From Streptomyces albidoflavus (lineage in GTDB: Bacteria > Actinomycetota > Actinomycetes > Streptomycetales > Streptomycetaceae), in the NCBI RefSeq assembly GCF_000719955.1, contig NZ_JOII01000025.1:44441-108440 (forward strand): a stretch of DNA of 64,000 nucleotides, in the 5' to 3' direction. The first letter of the stretch is position 1, and each line of letters starts with the position of its first letter. Shown here piece after piece: positions 44,045 to 51,832 of the stretch. The translations under genes and the position numbers were made by a program. Under the pieces are notes generated by a model. The model searched no databases, was not told where the DNA came from, and worked only from the letters and a program-made list of their open reading frames with translations.

Positions 44045-44081
44045 GACACCTGTTGACGTCTTTTCCCGCGAGTCGTAGCGT
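44045..44081 (+). promoter_or_regulatory. Cupin gene promoter with GACACC-type repeat
   Basis: TTGACG (44053-44058), 17-nt spacer, TAGCGT (44076-44081), ATG 7 nt later: a near-ideal promoter of a leaderless transcript. GACACC-TGTT-GACGTC (44045-44060) overlaps the -35 and matches the sulfur-operon operator at 13 of 16 positions. Confidence 0.65.
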
Positions 44082-44088
44082 GCCCGCC

Positions 44089-44592
44089 ATGACAGACCCC
44101 TTGACCGTGCCCGGCGAAGGCTTCCACCCGGACTTCCGCGACGGCTCCGGCCACCCGGCGGCCCCGCTCCACACCCGACTGCACCACATCCGGGCCGAGT
44201 CCCTGGACACCGGCACCGCGCAGACCGAGGGGATGCGCCGGTTCGCGGCGGTCAGCGGCAGGACGGTCGGCTCCGAGAAGCTCTGGATGGGCCAGACCCA
44301 CGTCGCCCCCGCCACCTCCTCCTCCGACCATCACCACGGGGAGTCCGAGACCGCCATCTACGTACAGAGCGGCCACCCGGAGTTCGTCTTCGTGGACGGC
44401 CACGGCGACCAGGCCGAGGAGGTGCGCCTGCGCACCTCCCCCGGCGACTACATCTTCGTGCCGCCCTACGTGCCGCACCGCGAGGAGAACCCCGACCCCG
44501 CCGAGGAGGCGGTGGTGGTGATCGCCCGCAGCACCCAGGAGGCGATCGTGGTCAACCTGCCCCACCTGTACGCCGTTTCCGAGGACGACTGA
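44089..44592 (+). CDS. Cupin-domain protein
   Basis: A 167-residue protein if started at ATG 44089, which the leaderless promoter supports. The two cupin motifs are visible: SSDHHHGESETAIYVQSG with metal-binding histidines and glutamate, and TSPGDYIFVPPYVPHREEN with the final histidine. Cupins of this size include thiol dioxygenases and sugar isomerases, but no specific match is clear. Divergent from the Rrf2 gene and possibly under its control. Confidence 0.85.
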   Translation: MTDPLTVPGEGFHPDFRDGSGHPAAPLHTRLHHIRAESLDTGTAQTEGMRRFAAVSGRTVGSEKLWMGQTHVAPATSSSDHHHGESETAIYVQSGHPEFVFVDGHGDQAEEVRLRTSPGDYIFVPPYVPHREENPDPAEEAVVVIARSTQEAIVVNLPHLYAVSEDD

Positions 44593-44617
44593 CCCGCCGG
44601 CGGGCCCGGCCGGGGCC

Positions 44618-45256
44618 TCACTCCCCCCAGCAGGACCCGTACCGCCGGGCCAGCTCGCCCGCCTCCTCCTCCGTCAGCAGGCGGGCCGGCCGGTCGCCGA
44701 GCGCGAGCAGGAGGGCGGAGACCTCCTCGATCTCGACGGCGGCGTCCACCGCCGCCCGGACCGAGACACCGGAGACGACCGGGCCGTGGTTCTGGAGCAG
44801 GGCGGCCCGCAGCGGGAACGGCAGCCGTTCCAGCTCCTTGGCCTGGCCGGGGTCGCCGGGCGGCGCGTAGGGCAGGAGGGGCGTCTGGCCGACCCGCATC
44901 ACGAAGTACGGGGTGAGCGGCGGGACGGCGCTCCGCCCGGACCACGGCGGCAGGCAGGAGAGCGCCGCGGCGTGCCGGGAGTGCAGGTGGACGACGGCCC
45001 GGGTCGCGGCGTCGCGCCGGTACAGGGCGGTGTGGAGCGGGAACTCCTTGGACGGCCGGGGGCCTTCGAGGTGGGTGCCGTCCCGGTCCAGGACGCTCAG
45101 GCTGTCCGGGTCGAGGCGGGAGAGGTCCGCCCCGGTCGGGGTGATGTACAGCAGGCCGCCGTCGCGGACGCTGAGGTTCCCGGAGCTGCCGGGGCTCAGG
45201 CCGAGGGCGGCGAGGTGTGCTCCGGCGGCCGCGAGGCCGGCTCGCACGTCGCTCAT
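44618..45256 (-). CDS. otnC: Class II aldolase/adducin-fold decarboxylase (3-oxo-tetronate 4-phosphate decarboxylase type)
   Basis: A 212-residue zinc enzyme. LGLSPGSSGNLSVRDGGLLYITPTGADLSRL is the family start, KEFPLHTALYRRDAATRAVVHLHSRHAAALS holds the metal histidines, and ALLQNHGPVVSG the third. In the acid-sugar pathways OtnC decarboxylates 3-oxo-tetronate 4-phosphate to dihydroxyacetone phosphate. The ATGA overlap with the kinase gene supports that role over a generic fuculose aldolase role. Confidence 0.85.
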   Translation of the reverse strand: MSDVRAGLAAAGAHLAALGLSPGSSGNLSVRDGGLLYITPTGADLSRLDPDSLSVLDRDGTHLEGPRPSKEFPLHTALYRRDAATRAVVHLHSRHAAALSCLPPWSGRSAVPPLTPYFVMRVGQTPLLPYAPPGDPGQAKELERLPFPLRAALLQNHGPVVSGVSVRAAVDAAVEIEEVSALLLALGDRPARLLTEEEAGELARRYGSCWGE

Positions 45257-46521
45257 ACGAGGGCGCTCCATGCTTCGGTGAAGATGTCGGTGCCGCCGAA
45301 GTTGCCGGACTTCAGGGCGAGGTCGATGTTCCGGCCGCCGCCGGTCCCGGTCTCGGCGCGGGCCCAGGTGACGCCCGGCGCGAGGGGCGCGCCGACGGCG
45401 AGGCCGCGCACCTCCAGTGCGGTGACCACCGCGCCGGAGGTCTCGCCCCCGGCCACCAGCAGGCGGCGGGCGCCGTCGTCGACGAGGGCGACGGCGAGGG
45501 CGGCGAGGGCCTCCTCGATCAGGGCGGAGGCGGGCGCCTCGCCCGGCGGGGTGGTGCGCTCCAGGTCGGCGAGGTCGTCGACGGCGTAGAAGAGCGGAGG
45601 GCGCGCCGGGTCCCGCCGCCACTGCTCGCGGGCGAAGGCGGCCAGACCGGCCACGGTGGCGGGGAGGTCGCGGCGCAGGGCGGCGACGTCCAGCTTGCGG
45701 TGCGGCAGGTGGGCGCGGCCGTGGGCCACCTGGGCCCGGGTGGTGGAGGAGGCGCTGCCCGACAGCACGGCGGCCGGGTCGCCGGGCGCGGAGGCGGGGG
45801 TGGCGCGGGCGGCGCCGGGGCGGGGGCCGGTCAGGCCGAGGGCGAGGCCGGCGGCGCCGGTGACCAGGCCGAGGTGTGCGGTGGCGGCGGAGACGGTGCG
45901 CAGGTCGTCGTCGGTCTCGGCGTCCACGACGAGGAGCGCCCCGCTCGCCTCGGGGGCGTCGACGGCCGCGCGCAGCTCCGCCGTGCCCGCGCGGACGGTG
46001 TCCAGGGGGATCTGCCGGACCGGGTGGCGGGTCTGCGGGCGCAGGAGGCGCGCGAGCGAGGCGTCCGTCATCGGGGTGAGCGGGTGGTGGCGCATCGGGC
46101 TCCGGTCGAGCGGCTCGCCGTGCACGTACAGGAGTCCGTCGCGGACGGTGCGGCCGGTGGCGGGGAAGGCGGGCACGACCACGGTGCGGTCGGCGTGGAC
46201 CGCTTCCAGCAGGGCGTCGGCGACCGGGCCGATGTTGCCCCGGGGCGTGGAGTCGAAGGTGGAGCAGTATTTGAAGTAGTACCGGCGGCATCCCGCGGCG
46301 CGCAGGGCGCGCAGTGCGGCCAGCGAGTCGGCGACCGCCTCCTCCACCGGCGCGGTGCGCGACTTGAGGGCGACGACGACCGCGTCGGCCTCGGCGGACG
46401 CCTCCGGGTCCACTGCGTCGGCGCCGATGGCCACCCGCGTCCGGAAGCCCCGCGACACCAGCATGGTGGCCAGGTCCGTGGCGCCGGTGAAGTCGTCGGC
46501 GATGGCCCCGAGGGTCGGCAT
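45253..46521 (-). CDS. otnK: Four-carbon acid sugar kinase (DUF1537)
   Basis: A 422-residue kinase. ATG 46521 has GGAGG. The N-terminal substrate domain starts LGAIADDFTGATDLATMLVSRGFRT; the middle has YYFKYCSTFDSTPRGNIGPV; the C-terminal nucleotide domain has LLVAGGETSGAVVTALEV and LKSGNFGGTDIFTEA. DUF1537 enzymes phosphorylate 2-oxo- or 3-oxo-tetronates and related acid sugars. Together with OtnC this would turn a C4 acid sugar into DHAP. It is divergent from the SAF dehydrogenase gene. Confidence 0.92.
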   Translation of the reverse strand: MPTLGAIADDFTGATDLATMLVSRGFRTRVAIGADAVDPEASAEADAVVVALKSRTAPVEEAVADSLAALRALRAAGCRRYYFKYCSTFDSTPRGNIGPVADALLEAVHADRTVVVPAFPATGRTVRDGLLYVHGEPLDRSPMRHHPLTPMTDASLARLLRPQTRHPVRQIPLDTVRAGTAELRAAVDAPEASGALLVVDAETDDDLRTVSAATAHLGLVTGAAGLALGLTGPRPGAARATPASAPGDPAAVLSGSASSTTRAQVAHGRAHLPHRKLDVAALRRDLPATVAGLAAFAREQWRRDPARPPLFYAVDDLADLERTTPPGEAPASALIEEALAALAVALVDDGARRLLVAGGETSGAVVTALEVRGLAVGAPLAPGVTWARAETGTGGGRNIDLALKSGNFGGTDIFTEAWSALV

Positions 46522-46595
46522 GGGACCTCCATGGTGTGGCGCGGCCGCGGCGGGTGACCCGCGTGGGCCGCTCAATGAGTTGATGTGTGAAAAAA

Positions 46596-46643
46596 TGTTA
46601 ACAGACTTTACGTCCCTGAGTTACCTTGATACATATTGTTAAC
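46596..46643. promoter_or_regulatory. AT-rich divergent control region with two GTTAAC sites
   Basis: TGTTAACA (46596-46603) and GTTAAC (46638-46643) have centres 41 bp apart, about four helical turns. They stand in a stretch (about 46580-46645) far richer in A+T than the rest of the window, between the divergent otnK and SAF-dehydrogenase genes. They are candidate operators for the DeoR regulator encoded at the end of the plus-strand unit. Confidence 0.55.
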
Positions 46644-46752
46644 CCGCTCCCGGGCTGAGCCGCCCCACGGCCGCCGGGAGCCGTCCCCTCGCTTCGCGGA
46701 CCCCGCGCCCGCCTCGCGCACCATCGCCACGCGCACCCACTGAGGAGTGCCC

Positions 46753-48156
46753 ATGAACTTCCTTCACCTGTTCGCCCCGGGCGGCGACCGGACCGTGCGG
46801 TACGCACTCTCCGGCGCCGGTGGCGGATTCGCCCGGACCCTCCTCGCACAGACCCTGCGCATCCCGCGCCTTCGTCCCGCCGTCCTCTGCGACCAGGACG
46901 TGGCGGGACTGCGCGCGATGCTGGTCGAGCTGGGGTACGACGCCTCGCAGCTCCGGATCTGCGGCGACGCCCGGGCGGTCCGCGACGCCGGGCAGGACGG
47001 CCACCTCGCCCTGGTCGCCGACGGCGACCTGCTGATCGCGGGCGACTGGGACATCCTCGTGGAGGCCACCGGCAGCCCCGCCGCCGGTTACGAGATGGCC
47101 CGCCAGGCCCTGACCGGCGGCCGCCACGTGGCCATGGTCAGCAAGGAGGTCGACTCGGTCGCCGGGCTCCACCTCGCCGAACTGGCCCGCACCCACAGCA
47201 GCGTCTACACCACCGCCGACGGTGACCAGCCCGCCAACCTCATCGGCCTGGTCAGCTGGGCCGAGACGCTCGGGCTGGAGATCGTCGCCATCGGCAAGTC
47301 CACCGAGTACGACCTCGTCCTGGACCCCGCCGCCGGCACCGTGACGCAGCTCGACACCACCGTCCCCGCGCCGGAACTCGCCGGCCTGCTCGACCTCGGC
47401 GACGACGTCCGCTCCACCCTGGCCGCCCGCGCCGCCGCCGTCGCCGCGCTCCCCACCGGCGCCACCGCCGACTACTGCGAGATGGCCGTCGTCGCCACCA
47501 GCACCGGCTTCCGCCCCGACACCGAGCGGCTCCACTACCCGGTCGCCCGCATCGCCGAACTCGCCGATGTCTACGCCCTGCGCGAGGACGGCGGTGTGCT
47601 GCGCCGCCCCGGCGCCGTCGACGTCTTCAGCGCCCTGCGGCTGCCCGGCGAGGCGTCCTTCGCCGGCGGCGTCTTCGTCGTCGTCCGCACCGGCGACCCC
47701 GTCACCTGGGAGACCCTGCGCGGCAAGGGCCACGTCGTCAGCCGCGACGGCAAGTACGCCGCCGTCTACCTGCCGTACCACCTGATGGGTGTCGAGACGC
47801 CCGTCAGCCTGCTCTCCGCCGTCCTGGACCAGCGGCCCTCCGGCGGCACCGACCCGCGCGGGCACGCCGTGCTGGCCGGCCGCGCCGAGCGCGACCTGCC
47901 CGCCGGCACCGTGCTGACGATGGGCGGCCACCACCACGACGTCACCGGCGTCCAGGCGGTCCTCCTCCGCGACGAGGACACCCCCGCCGGCACGGCCCCC
48001 CTGTACCTCGCCGCCCACGCCACCCTCGCCGCCGACGTCGCGGCGGGCGAGCTGATCACCGTCGGCCACCTCGCCGACGCCGACGCCGCCCTCCTCGACG
48101 CCTGGACCGCCGGGCGCGCCGCCCGCCCCGCCACCGGACCGGTGAACGGCTCATGA
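46753..48156 (+). CDS. NAD(P)-dependent homoserine-dehydrogenase-like protein with SAF domain (DRL/DXR-like family)
   Basis: A 467-residue protein; ATG 46753 has TGAGGAG. The N-terminal Rossmann part has VRYALSGAGGGFARTLLAQTL and LIAGDWDILVEATGSPAAGYEMARQALTGGRHVAMVSKEVDSV; the central part LIGLVSWAETLGLEIVAIGKSTEYDL resembles homoserine dehydrogenase; the C-terminal part HAVLAGRAERDLPAGTVLTMGG is a SAF domain. The same architecture occurs in the DXR-like (DRL) enzymes of Brucella, which catalyse a reductoisomerase step. In this cluster it probably oxidises or isomerises the acid sugar before OtnK. The overlap with the GntP permease gene is ATGA. Confidence 0.75.
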   Translation: MNFLHLFAPGGDRTVRYALSGAGGGFARTLLAQTLRIPRLRPAVLCDQDVAGLRAMLVELGYDASQLRICGDARAVRDAGQDGHLALVADGDLLIAGDWDILVEATGSPAAGYEMARQALTGGRHVAMVSKEVDSVAGLHLAELARTHSSVYTTADGDQPANLIGLVSWAETLGLEIVAIGKSTEYDLVLDPAAGTVTQLDTTVPAPELAGLLDLGDDVRSTLAARAAAVAALPTGATADYCEMAVVATSTGFRPDTERLHYPVARIAELADVYALREDGGVLRRPGAVDVFSALRLPGEASFAGGVFVVVRTGDPVTWETLRGKGHVVSRDGKYAAVYLPYHLMGVETPVSLLSAVLDQRPSGGTDPRGHAVLAGRAERDLPAGTVLTMGGHHHDVTGVQAVLLRDEDTPAGTAPLYLAAHATLAADVAAGELITVGHLADADAALLDAWTAGRAARPATGPVNGS

Positions 48157-49511
48157 GCACCGACATCCAGCACCTGCTCCTCGGCCTCGCGGCCGTCGTC
48201 GTCCTGATCCTGCTGATCACCAAGGCCAAGCTCCACCCCTTCCTGGCGCTCGCCCTCTCCGCGATCGGCCTGGGCCTCGCCTCCGGGATAGGCCCGGGCG
48301 ACACCGTCACGCACTTCCAGGACGGCTTCGGCGACGCCCTCAAGAGCGTCGGCCCCACCATCGGCCTCGGCACCCTGCTCGGCGGCATCCTGCTGGGCTC
48401 CGGCGGCGCCGACCGGATCGCCACGGTCTTCATCGGCGCCCGCCCGGTGAAGTGGATCCCCACGGCGATCACGGCCGCGGCCCTGCTCATCGGCATGCCG
48501 CACCTGTTCGACGTCAGCTTCGTGATGCTGGTCCCGCTGGTCTACGCGGTCGCCAAGCGCACCGGCACCCACCTGCTCTACGTCGGCCTGCCGATGGCCG
48601 CCGGCCTGTACATCTCGCACGGCCTGCTGCCCCCGCACCCCTCCCCCACCCTCGCCGTCTCCGCCTACGACGCGAGCACCGGCCTGACCATCCTCTACGG
48701 CCTGATCATCGGCATCCCGATCGCGGTCCTCACCGGCCCGGTGCTCACCCGGTACGCCAGCCGCTGGTTCGGGCCCGCGCCCGACCTCGACAAGGGCCCG
48801 GTCCCCGACGCCGGCCCGGCGCCCGAGAACCAGCGCCGCCCGGCCTCGTTCACCCTGGCCCTGATCACCGTGCTGCTGCCGCCGGTCCTCATGCTGATCG
48901 GCACGATCGGCACCTCCGCCACCCGCGAGGGCACCGCGCCGTACACCGTCTTCGAGGCGTGCGACTCCCCCGTGCTGTCCCTGCTGGTCGCCGTGCTCTT
49001 CGCCTTCTTCGCCCTGGGCGTGCGCTCCGGCTTCGGCCTCGGCCAGATCCAGAAGATGGCCGCCAAGGGGCTCGGCCCGGTCGGCGGCATCGTCCTCATC
49101 CTCGGCGCGGGCGGCGGCCTCAAGGCGATGCTGACCGCCACCGGCATCGACAAGATCATCTCCGACTACGCCGTGGACTGGGCGATCCCGCCGCTGGTCC
49201 TCGCCTGGCTGGTCGCCGCGCTGCTGCGGATCTGCCTCGGCTCGGCCACGGTGGCCACCGCCGCCGCCACCGGCATCGTCGCGCCCCTGGTCGGCGCGTA
49301 CCCCGGACTCTCCCCCGAACTGCTGGTGCTGGCCACGGCGTCCGGCGCGGTCATGCTCTCGCACGTCAACGACTCGGGCTTCTGGCTCTTCAAGGAGTAC
49401 TTCCAGCTCTCCGTGCCGCAGACCTTCCGCACCTGGACGCTGATGCTCTCGCTCCAGTCCCTGCTGAGCCTCGGCGGCGTGCTGCTCCTCAGCCTGTTCG
49501 TCGGCGGCTGA
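48153..49511 (+). CDS. GntP-family gluconate/acid-sugar permease
   Basis: A 452-residue permease with about twelve helices. LLITKAKLHPFLALALSAIGLGLASGIGPGDTVTHFQDGFGDALKSVG, GTLLGGILLGSGGADRIA, HGLLPPHPSPTLAVSAYDA and CLGSATVATAAATGIVAPLV are strong GntP signatures. GntP members take up gluconate, glycerate or other sugar acids with protons. It is translationally coupled to the SAF dehydrogenase and brings in the substrate of the pathway. Confidence 0.93.
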   Translation: MSTDIQHLLLGLAAVVVLILLITKAKLHPFLALALSAIGLGLASGIGPGDTVTHFQDGFGDALKSVGPTIGLGTLLGGILLGSGGADRIATVFIGARPVKWIPTAITAAALLIGMPHLFDVSFVMLVPLVYAVAKRTGTHLLYVGLPMAAGLYISHGLLPPHPSPTLAVSAYDASTGLTILYGLIIGIPIAVLTGPVLTRYASRWFGPAPDLDKGPVPDAGPAPENQRRPASFTLALITVLLPPVLMLIGTIGTSATREGTAPYTVFEACDSPVLSLLVAVLFAFFALGVRSGFGLGQIQKMAAKGLGPVGGIVLILGAGGGLKAMLTATGIDKIISDYAVDWAIPPLVLAWLVAALLRICLGSATVATAAATGIVAPLVGAYPGLSPELLVLATASGAVMLSHVNDSGFWLFKEYFQLSVPQTFRTWTLMLSLQSLLSLGGVLLLSLFVGG

Positions 49512-49606
49512 CCGGTGCTCCCGCCGGGGTCCGGCACCCCGGCGGGAGCCCGGCACAACCGACGGGCGGTGCGAGCCGCCCCCGTGGCAGGAGGGAAGAT
49601 ACGACC

Positions 49607-50401
49607 ATGACCGAAGACGCGCCTCCGCTCATCCCCGACCAGCGGCGGGAGAAGCTGCTCAAGCACCTGCGCCGCGACGGCGTCCTGAGCGTGCAGCAGA
49701 TCACGCAGCTCTTCGGCGTCTCGCACATGACCGTCCGCCGCGACATCGCCGAACTGGAGCGCCAGGGGCTGGTCTTCACCGTCCCCGGCGGGGTGCGCAT
49801 CGCCAGCCAGGTCCGCAGCGAGCCCAGCCACCAGGCGAAGACCCAGGTGGAGCAGCCGCAGAAGGAGGCCATGGCGAGCCGGGCCGCCTCCCTAGTGGAG
49901 GACGGCATGACGCTCTACCTGGACGCGGGCACCACCCTGCTCGCCGTGGTCCCGCACCTCGTCCGCCACGAGCGGCTCACGGTGGTCAGCAACGACTTCA
50001 GCACGGTGGACCGCCTGATGACCGAGGCCCCCCACCTGGAGATCATCCACGTCGGCGGCCAGGTCGAGGCGGCCAACCGCTCCACCGTCGGCCGGCTCGC
50101 CGCGGCGACCCTGCGCCACCTCGCCCTGGACATGGCCTTCATCAGCACCAGCTCCTGGGACCTGCTGCGCGGCGTCACCACCCCCTCCGACGCCAAGGTC
50201 GAGGTGAAGCGCGCCGCCCTGGACAGCTCCCGCAGCGCCGTCCTGGTCGCCGGCTCCTCCAAGTTCGGCACCTTCGGCAAGTACCGCGTCGCCCCCCTGG
50301 CCGACTTCGACGCCATCATCACCGACTCCGCCCTCACCGAGGCCGCCGCCGAGGGCATCCGGGACTCCGGCCCCGAACTCCACCTGGCCGGCCCCGCCTG
50401 A
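49607..50401 (+). CDS. DeoR/GlpR-family transcriptional regulator
   Basis: A 264-residue repressor; ATG 49607 follows GGCAGGAGGGAAG. The N-terminal winged helix is RREKLLKHLRRDGVLSVQQITQLFGVSHMTVRRDIAELERQGLVFTVPGG, the C-terminal DeoRC sensor has MTLYLDAGTTLLAVVPHL and VVSNDF. DeoR regulators sense phosphorylated sugars, fitting the phosphorylated acid sugar made by OtnK. It is the last gene of the plus-strand unit. Confidence 0.92.
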   Translation: MTEDAPPLIPDQRREKLLKHLRRDGVLSVQQITQLFGVSHMTVRRDIAELERQGLVFTVPGGVRIASQVRSEPSHQAKTQVEQPQKEAMASRAASLVEDGMTLYLDAGTTLLAVVPHLVRHERLTVVSNDFSTVDRLMTEAPHLEIIHVGGQVEAANRSTVGRLAAATLRHLALDMAFISTSSWDLLRGVTTPSDAKVEVKRAALDSSRSAVLVAGSSKFGTFGKYRVAPLADFDAIITDSALTEAAAEGIRDSGPELHLAGPA

Positions 50402-50779
50402 CACGCCCCCGGACGCGCCGTTCGGGCCATCCGCCTACTCCGCGACCGAACGCGCCGTCATCGAGGCCGCGCTGCAGTGCCGCTCCACCTGGCCGAGCCC
50501 GCGCTGCACCTGTGCGTCAACCTCATCACCTGGCGCGAGGACATCGCCGAGGAGATCTCGGCACTAGGCTGATCCCGCGAAAGCCTCCCCCCCCCGACGC
50601 ATTTTCAGACGGGTCCGGACCTCTCCACCCCCGCGCCGGCCTACAACGGCCGCGTCAACACCCGCATCCCCCAACTGGCCGACGGGCAGCACGGCTACGA
50701 GCTACCGCAGCGGCTCCACATCACCCAGGAGGACCGCAAGCCCGGCGGCGGTCGCGCCCTCCCCGGTCGCGGTGACGGC
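50402..50779. other. Non-coding or decayed region
   Basis: No intact gene. Two short protein-like stretches are seen on the plus strand in different frames: one ending LCVNLITWREDIAEEISALG with a stop at about 50573, the other around RIPQLADGQHGYELPQRLHITQEDRKPGG (about 50660-50750). A run of nine C lies between them. They may be remnants of a lost gene, but I do not recognise a family. Confidence 0.3.
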
Positions 50780-51496
50780 TCAGAAGTTGTTGAGGGCGGA
50801 GACGAGGCTGGCGACGGTGATGGTGTTGAAGACGAAGGCGATGACCGAGTTGGCCGCCACGGTCCTGCGCATCTCGTGGAAGGTCACCATCACGTCGGTC
50901 GTGCCGAGGGTGGTCATCACCGACAGCGCGAAGTACATGTAGTCCAGCCAGATGGTGGTGGACCGCCCCGGGAACTCCAGGGCCTCCTCCCCATCCACCA
51001 GGTTGTCCGCCTGGAAGGCCACGGCGAAGGAGACGGCGACGCAGATCCACGCGACGACGACCGTGGTGAGCGACAGCAGCGCGCGTGGAACCGGGCCGAA
51101 GGACGAGTCGATGTGCCCGGGCCGCCACACCATCACCACCACCAGCGCGGCGGCCGCGATGAAGATCGAGACTCCGGGCCCCGGTGCCGTGCCGAACACG
51201 TACCTCTGCAGCAGCGTGCCCCGGCTCGACCGCTGAGCCCAGGTGCGCACCCCCTCCGAGGACGCCCTCGCGAAGACGGACGCCGTGAGGAGGAGGTACG
51301 GGAAGAGATAGGCCACCAGGACGACCACGCACAGGTCCGCGCCCGCTAGCTCTGCGCCACTGGCCTTCAGCCCGATCAGGAGTGCCGCCGCCCCGGCGGC
51401 CACGAGCAGGGCCGCCGCCGATCTGCGGCGTTCGGAGAGCCACTTGTTCCCGCCCTGACCGGCGAGGAGGGAACCGCGCGGAGCCGGGTCAGCCAC
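50780..51496 (-). CDS. DUF1345 membrane protein
   Basis: A 238-residue integral membrane protein. GTG 51496 behind GGGAGAGGG is the likely start. Helices are seen at [72 protein letters not shown], and the C-terminal [51 protein letters not shown], which is the DUF1345 signature and recalls a potassium-channel pore (TTLGTTD). Function unknown. Divergent from the SpoIIE-type gene. Confidence 0.8.
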   Translation of the reverse strand: MADPAPRGSLLAGQGGNKWLSERRRSAAALLVAAGAAALLIGLKASGAELAGADLCVVVLVAYLFPYLLLTASVFARASSEGVRTWAQRSSRGTLLQRYVFGTAPGPGVSIFIAAAALVVVMVWRPGHIDSSFGPVPRALLSLTTVVVAWICVAVSFAVAFQADNLVDGEEALEFPGRSTTIWLDYMYFALSVMTTLGTTDVMVTFHEMRRTVAANSVIAFVFNTITVASLVSALNNF

Positions 51497-51832
51497 GGGA
51501 CGCCCTCTCCCCGGCCCGTCGGCGGCCCCCGGCGAGGGCCGGGAGCTGCCACCGGTCCACCGGCGGGCCCGGCGCCACGGCGCCGGGGCGGTCGCGCGGC
51601 AGGCGCGGGCGTGCGGCCGCCCTCCGTTCCAGGTCGGTCGGCTCGGCTTCCATGGGCATCGGTCCCGGGGCAGGGGGCGGGGTGGCTGGCGCTCGGCTCC
51701 GAGCGTCGCGCGGCCGGTGCGCCCCGGCAGTGCGGGGTGGGCCGAACGGAGTCCCGGTCCGCCGGCGGCATCCGGCCGGGACCACGCGACAGCCGAGGGG
51801 CGCCCATACGGAAGGGAGGGAAAGATGACGGT
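51497..51832. promoter_or_regulatory. Divergent intergenic region
   Basis: About 336 nt between the DUF1345 and SpoIIE-type genes. Open frames here are compositional. No clear promoter motif or repeat was recognised. Confidence 0.3.

Noticed and set aside
50512..50775. 87-codon plus-strand frame
   Set aside because: His/Pro/Arg-rich low-complexity product; the protein-like stretches of this region lie in other frames.
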